Shown piece after piece: positions 6,384 through 8,766 of a stretch of DNA of 8,766 bases. This DNA comes from an uncultured Aquabacterium sp. (GTDB taxonomy: Bacteria > Pseudomonadota > Gammaproteobacteria > Burkholderiales > Burkholderiaceae_C), in assembly GCA_937923225.1 (NCBI GenBank), contig CALAKR010000394.1, positions 1 to 8,766 on the forward strand, written 5' to 3'. The position numbers and the translations under genes are program-made. The notes below the pieces were generated by a model, which searched no databases, had not been told where the DNA came from, and saw only the letters and a program-made list of their open reading frames with translations. Position 1 is the first letter of the stretch. Every line of letters starts with the position of its first letter.

Positions 6384-6400
6384 GTGTGAAAAGGTCACAC
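6384..6400 (-). terminator. Hairpin at the prmC stop codon (or a TGTGA-N5-TCACA site)
   Basis: GTGTGA and TCACAC form a perfect 6-bp stem around AAAGG and overlap the prmC TGA. No T-run follows on the minus strand. The core TGTGA-N5-TCACA resembles a CRP-type half-site pair, but with 5 instead of 6 spacer bases and about 260 bases from the next start codon, so the site's role stays open. Confidence 0.3.
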
Positions 6401-7285
6401 CGCCCAATGGCCGCCGGTGCAGCGGGGCTGGCCAGCCAGGTCGTGGCGGGTGGACACGGCACTGAAACCGGCATCGCGCAGCAGGGCCTGCACGGCATTG
6501 GCCTGGTCATAGCCATGTTCCAGCAGCAGCCAAGCACCGGTTTCCAGGTGCTTGCGGGCCTGAGTCACGATGAGGCGCAAGTCATCAAGCCCGTCGCGGC
6601 CGGCGGTCAGGGCCTGGATGGGCTCGAAGCGCAGGGCGGGCAGGTGCGGGTCGCCCTCGGCGATGTAGGGCGGGTTGCTCACGATCAGGTCGAAGCACCG
6701 GGCGCCCAGGGGCTCGAACCAGGAGCCGGCCAGCAGTTCCAGCGGCAGGTGCAGGCGCCGGGCGTTGTCGGCGGCGATGGCCAGGGCCTCGGGGCTGGCG
6801 TCCACGGCGGTGACGCTGGCATGGGGGCGGCGCGAGCGGATGGCCAGGGCGATGGCGCCGCTGCCGGTGCCCAGGTCCAGCACGCGGGTTGGGCGATCCG
6901 GTGCGGTCTGGGCCGGCAGCAGGTCAAGGGCCCAATCGACCAGGGTTTCGGTGTCGGCGCGGGGCACCAGCACGCCGGGGGCCACGCGCAGGCTCAGGCC
7001 GTAGAACTCCTTGTCGCCCAGCAGGTAGGCCAGGGGCTCGCCTTGAGCCCGTCGTGCGCTCAGTTCGGCAAAGCGGGCGGCTGCCTCCAGCGGCAGCGGG
7101 TCGGTGTCGTGGGCCAGCAGCCAGCTGCGGGGCTTGTCCAGCACCGCGCACAGCAGCAACTGGGTGTCCAGCCGTTCGATGCCTTGCGCCCGGGCCGAGT
7201 TCATGGCCTCGACCACGGTGGCCGGTGCGGTCAGGCTGGTGCCGACGGCAGGCTGCCCGGGCGAGCCGGTGTCGGGCTCAGACAC
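6395..7285 (-). CDS. prmC: Peptide chain release factor N5-glutamine methyltransferase PrmC
   Basis: The 296-residue product uses S-adenosylmethionine to methylate the glutamine of the GGQ motif in release factors, which raises their peptide-release activity. The N-terminal helical domain includes [11 protein letters not shown] and [16 protein letters not shown] (82-97). The methyltransferase fold follows with VLVPRADTE (105-113), motif [13 protein letters not shown] (137-148), the acidic VDAS (161-164) and the catalytic NPPY at 204-207, the site that holds the target glutamine. The start is a GTG at 7285 overlapping the end of prfA by 8 bases, with GGAGG 9 bases upstream inside prfA. About 20 residues precede the usual N-terminus, so an internal start such as Met28 cannot be excluded. 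Its substrate, release factor 1, is the gene directly upstream. Confidence 0.95.
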   Translation of the reverse strand: MSEPDTGSPGQPAVGTSLTAPATVVEAMNSARAQGIERLDTQLLLCAVLDKPRSWLLAHDTDPLPLEAAARFAELSARRAQGEPLAYLLGDKEFYGLSLRVAPGVLVPRADTETLVDWALDLLPAQTAPDRPTRVLDLGTGSGAIALAIRSRRPHASVTAVDASPEALAIAADNARRLHLPLELLAGSWFEPLGARCFDLIVSNPPYIAEGDPHLPALRFEPIQALTAGRDGLDDLRLIVTQARKHLETGAWLLLEHGYDQANAVQALLRDAGFSAVSTRHDLAGQPRCTGGHWAV

Positions 7286-8387
7286 CGGTGGCGGCCTCCA
7301 ATTCGGCCAACTGGTCGGCGGCCTGGGCAGACACGAGCGCGGCGATCACGTCGTCCAGCTCGCCTTCCATGATGGTCAGCAGCTTGTACAGCGTGAGGTT
7401 GATGCGGTGGTCGGTCAGGCGGCCCTGCGGGAAGTTGTAGGTGCGGATGCGGTCGGAGCGGTCTCCCGTGCCGACCAGGCTCTTGCGCGTGGCGGCCTCG
7501 CGGGCCTGGCGCTCGATGCGGTCCTTGTCGCGCAGGCGGGCGGCCAGCACGGCCAGGGCCTTGGCCTTGTTGCGGTGCTGGCTGCGGTCGTCCTGGCATT
7601 CGGCGACGATGCCGGTGGGGATGTGCGTCACGCGCACGGCCGAATCCGTCTTGTTGATGTGCTGACCGCCAGCGCCACTGGCGCGGTAGGTGTCGATGCG
7701 CAGGTCGGCCGGGTTGATCTGCACTTCTTCGGTCTCGTCCGGTTCGGGCAGCACGGCCACAGTGCAGGCACTGGTGTGGATGCGGCCTTGCGTTTCGGTG
7801 GCGGGCACGCGCTGCACGCGGTGGCCGCCGGATTCGAACTTGAGCTGGCCGTAGACACCACTGCCCTCGATGCGGAAGACGATTTCCTTGTAGCCGCCCA
7901 GGTCGGATTCGTTGGCCGACATGATCTCGCAGCGCCAGCCCTGGCGTTCGGCGAAGCGGGTATATAGGCGGGCCAGGTCGCCGGCGAAGAGGGCGGATTC
8001 GTCACCACCGGTGCCGGCGCGGATTTCCAGGAAGGCGTTGCGGGCGTCGTCCGGATCCTTGGGCAGCAGGGCGGTCTGCAGTTCGGTTTCCAGCTTGAAC
8101 AGGTCGGCCTCGGCCTGGGTGGCCTCGTCCTGGGCCATGGCCTTCATGTCGGGGTCGTCGGACAGATCCCGCAGCATCTGGGTGGCGGTGGCCAGGTCGT
8201 CGGTGCGCTGGGCGTGGCGGCGGGCCAGATCGCAGACGCTGCTGACCTCGGCGTGCTCGCGGGACAGATCCCGGTAGCGCTTCGGGTCAGACGCGACGGC
8301 GCTGTCGGACAGGGCGGCATCCAGTTCGCGCAGACGGTGGGACAGGCGTTCCAGAGAGGCCGCCAGGGAGGGGGCGAGGCCGCTCAT
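7278..8387 (-). CDS. prfA: Peptide chain release factor 1
   Basis: The 369-residue product reads UAA and UAG stop codons in the ribosomal A site and triggers release of the finished peptide. The codon-recognition tripeptide PAT is at 195-197 ([14 protein letters not shown]), which marks RF1 rather than RF2 (SPF). The catalytic loop [13 protein letters not shown] carries GGQ at 240-242, whose Gln242 is the methylation target of PrmC. The N-terminal coiled domain and the [14 protein letters not shown] block (125-138) are intact; the length is close to the 360 residues of E. coli RF1. The ATG at 8387 overlaps the hemA stop by 4 bases (ATGA), and no strong Shine-Dalgarno is seen, so translation is probably coupled to hemA. 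Confidence 0.97.
   Translation of the reverse strand: MSGLAPSLAASLERLSHRLRELDAALSDSAVASDPKRYRDLSREHAEVSSVCDLARRHAQRTDDLATATQMLRDLSDDPDMKAMAQDEATQAEADLFKLETELQTALLPKDPDDARNAFLEIRAGTGGDESALFAGDLARLYTRFAERQGWRCEIMSANESDLGGYKEIVFRIEGSGVYGQLKFESGGHRVQRVPATETQGRIHTSACTVAVLPEPDETEEVQINPADLRIDTYRASGAGGQHINKTDSAVRVTHIPTGIVAECQDDRSQHRNKAKALAVLAARLRDKDRIERQAREAATRKSLVGTGDRSDRIRTYNFPQGRLTDHRINLTLYKLLTIMEGELDDVIAALVSAQAADQLAELEAATGV
7295..7299 (-). promoter_or_regulatory. Ribosome binding site of prmC within prfA
   Basis: GGAGG on the minus strand lies in the last codons of prfA, 9 bases before the GTG at 7285. This supports the GTG as the prmC start. Confidence 0.55.
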
Positions 8388-8766
8388 GCGGGATCGCTTT
8401 CCGAGGGGGTGCGGGGGGCGAGGGATGCCGGCAGGTTGGCAGGCACATCACCGCGCAGGAACATGCGCGCCACGGTGGAGGCTACCTGTGGCCGGTGCTG
8501 CGGCGCGGCGCTGTGCAGCTCGGCCAGGGCGCCGTGCAGCATCTTCTGGGTCAGGCCGCGGGACAGGGCTTCCAGCACGGCCTCGACATCCTCGCCCCGC
8601 GCCAGTTGCTTGCGGGCACGGGCGATCTCGTTGGCGCGCCAGGCGTCGGTCTGGGATTGCAGGGCCTGGATCAGGGGCACGGTGGCGCGCTGGTCCAGCC
8701 AGTGCACGAAACCCTGCACGCCGGATTCGATGATGGCTTCGGCCTGGGCCACGGCGGCCTGGCGGC
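8384..8766 (-). CDS. hemA: Glutamyl-tRNA reductase, C-terminal part (5' end outside window)
   Basis: About 126 residues are visible before the TGA, open to the right edge. They match the C-terminal dimerisation domain of HemA, the NADPH-dependent enzyme that reduces glutamyl-tRNA to glutamate-1-semialdehyde at the start of C5-pathway tetrapyrrole synthesis. Recognisable pieces are the start [20 protein letters not shown], then [31 protein letters not shown] and [16 protein letters not shown]. The catalytic and NADPH domains are outside the window. The tail after about [10 protein letters not shown] is variable and Pro-rich. It heads the hemA-prfA-prmC cluster known from many proteobacteria. 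Confidence 0.93.
   Translation of the reverse strand, partial: RQAAVAQAEAIIESGVQGFVHWLDQRATVPLIQALQSQTDAWRANEIARARKQLARGEDVEAVLEALSRGLTQKMLHGALAELHSAAPQHRPQVASTVARMFLRGDVPANLPASLAPRTPSESDPA

Noticed and set aside
6110..7372. 420-residue plus-strand open frame covering the barrel leader and prmC
   Set aside because: Gln/Gly/Ala-rich shadow of prmC with no signal or domain; the opposite strand encodes an unambiguous methyltransferase.
7104..7967. 287-residue plus-strand open frame opposite prfA
   Set aside because: Shadow frame of release factor 1, no domain content and no ribosome binding site that stands out.
1..8766. Search for a defence island, toxin-antitoxin pair, retroelement, CRISPR array or mobile element
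   Set aside because: Every long frame with support is a housekeeping or envelope gene; no transposase, integrase, terminal repeats, repeat arrays or target-site duplications were seen.

Overview
The window carries ordinary, GC-rich housekeeping DNA of a betaproteobacterium, most likely of the order Burkholderiales. The basis is the divergent rppH/proS pair with a lytic transglycosylase behind proS, the hemA-prfA-prmC then grxD-ubiX gene order, the strong G/C third-position bias, and the protein sequences themselves. I cannot go below order level by eye. No tRNA, rRNA, CRISPR array, insertion sequence, phage gene or defence system is visible.

Left part (1-3722). The window opens inside the C-terminal DNA-binding half of an AraC-family regulator (+). 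It converges on rppH (-), the mRNA 5'-pyrophosphohydrolase. A roughly 190-base region separates rppH from proS (+) and contains an extended -10 promoter for proS and several inverted repeats. Prolyl-tRNA synthetase has a complete bacterial editing domain. It is followed after 5 bases by an exported lytic transglycosylase starting at GTG, so these two are probably co-transcribed.

Right part (3694-8766), all on the minus strand and read from right to left: hemA (3' part only), prfA, prmC, an outer-membrane beta-barrel protein of unknown function, grxD, ubiX, and a small lipoprotein cytochrome c. hemA/prfA (4-base overlap), prfA/prmC (8 bases) and grxD/ubiX (11 bases) overlap, which suggests translational coupling. 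The cytochrome gene and the transglycosylase gene are convergent and overlap by 29 bases at their 3' ends.

Together the genes cover tetrapyrrole synthesis (hemA), translation termination and its methylation (prfA, prmC), iron-sulfur trafficking (grxD), prenyl-flavin synthesis for ubiquinone (ubiX), electron transfer (cytochrome c), tRNA charging (proS), RNA decay (rppH) and cell-wall remodelling. The unusual part is the beta-barrel gene. It sits with a 272-base leader between prmC and grxD and splits what I remember as a contiguous core cluster. grxD then has its own candidate promoter, with a 9+9 base dyad across the -10. I found no convincing new biological system; the best leads are this barrel gene and the dyads at the grxD and barrel-gene control regions.
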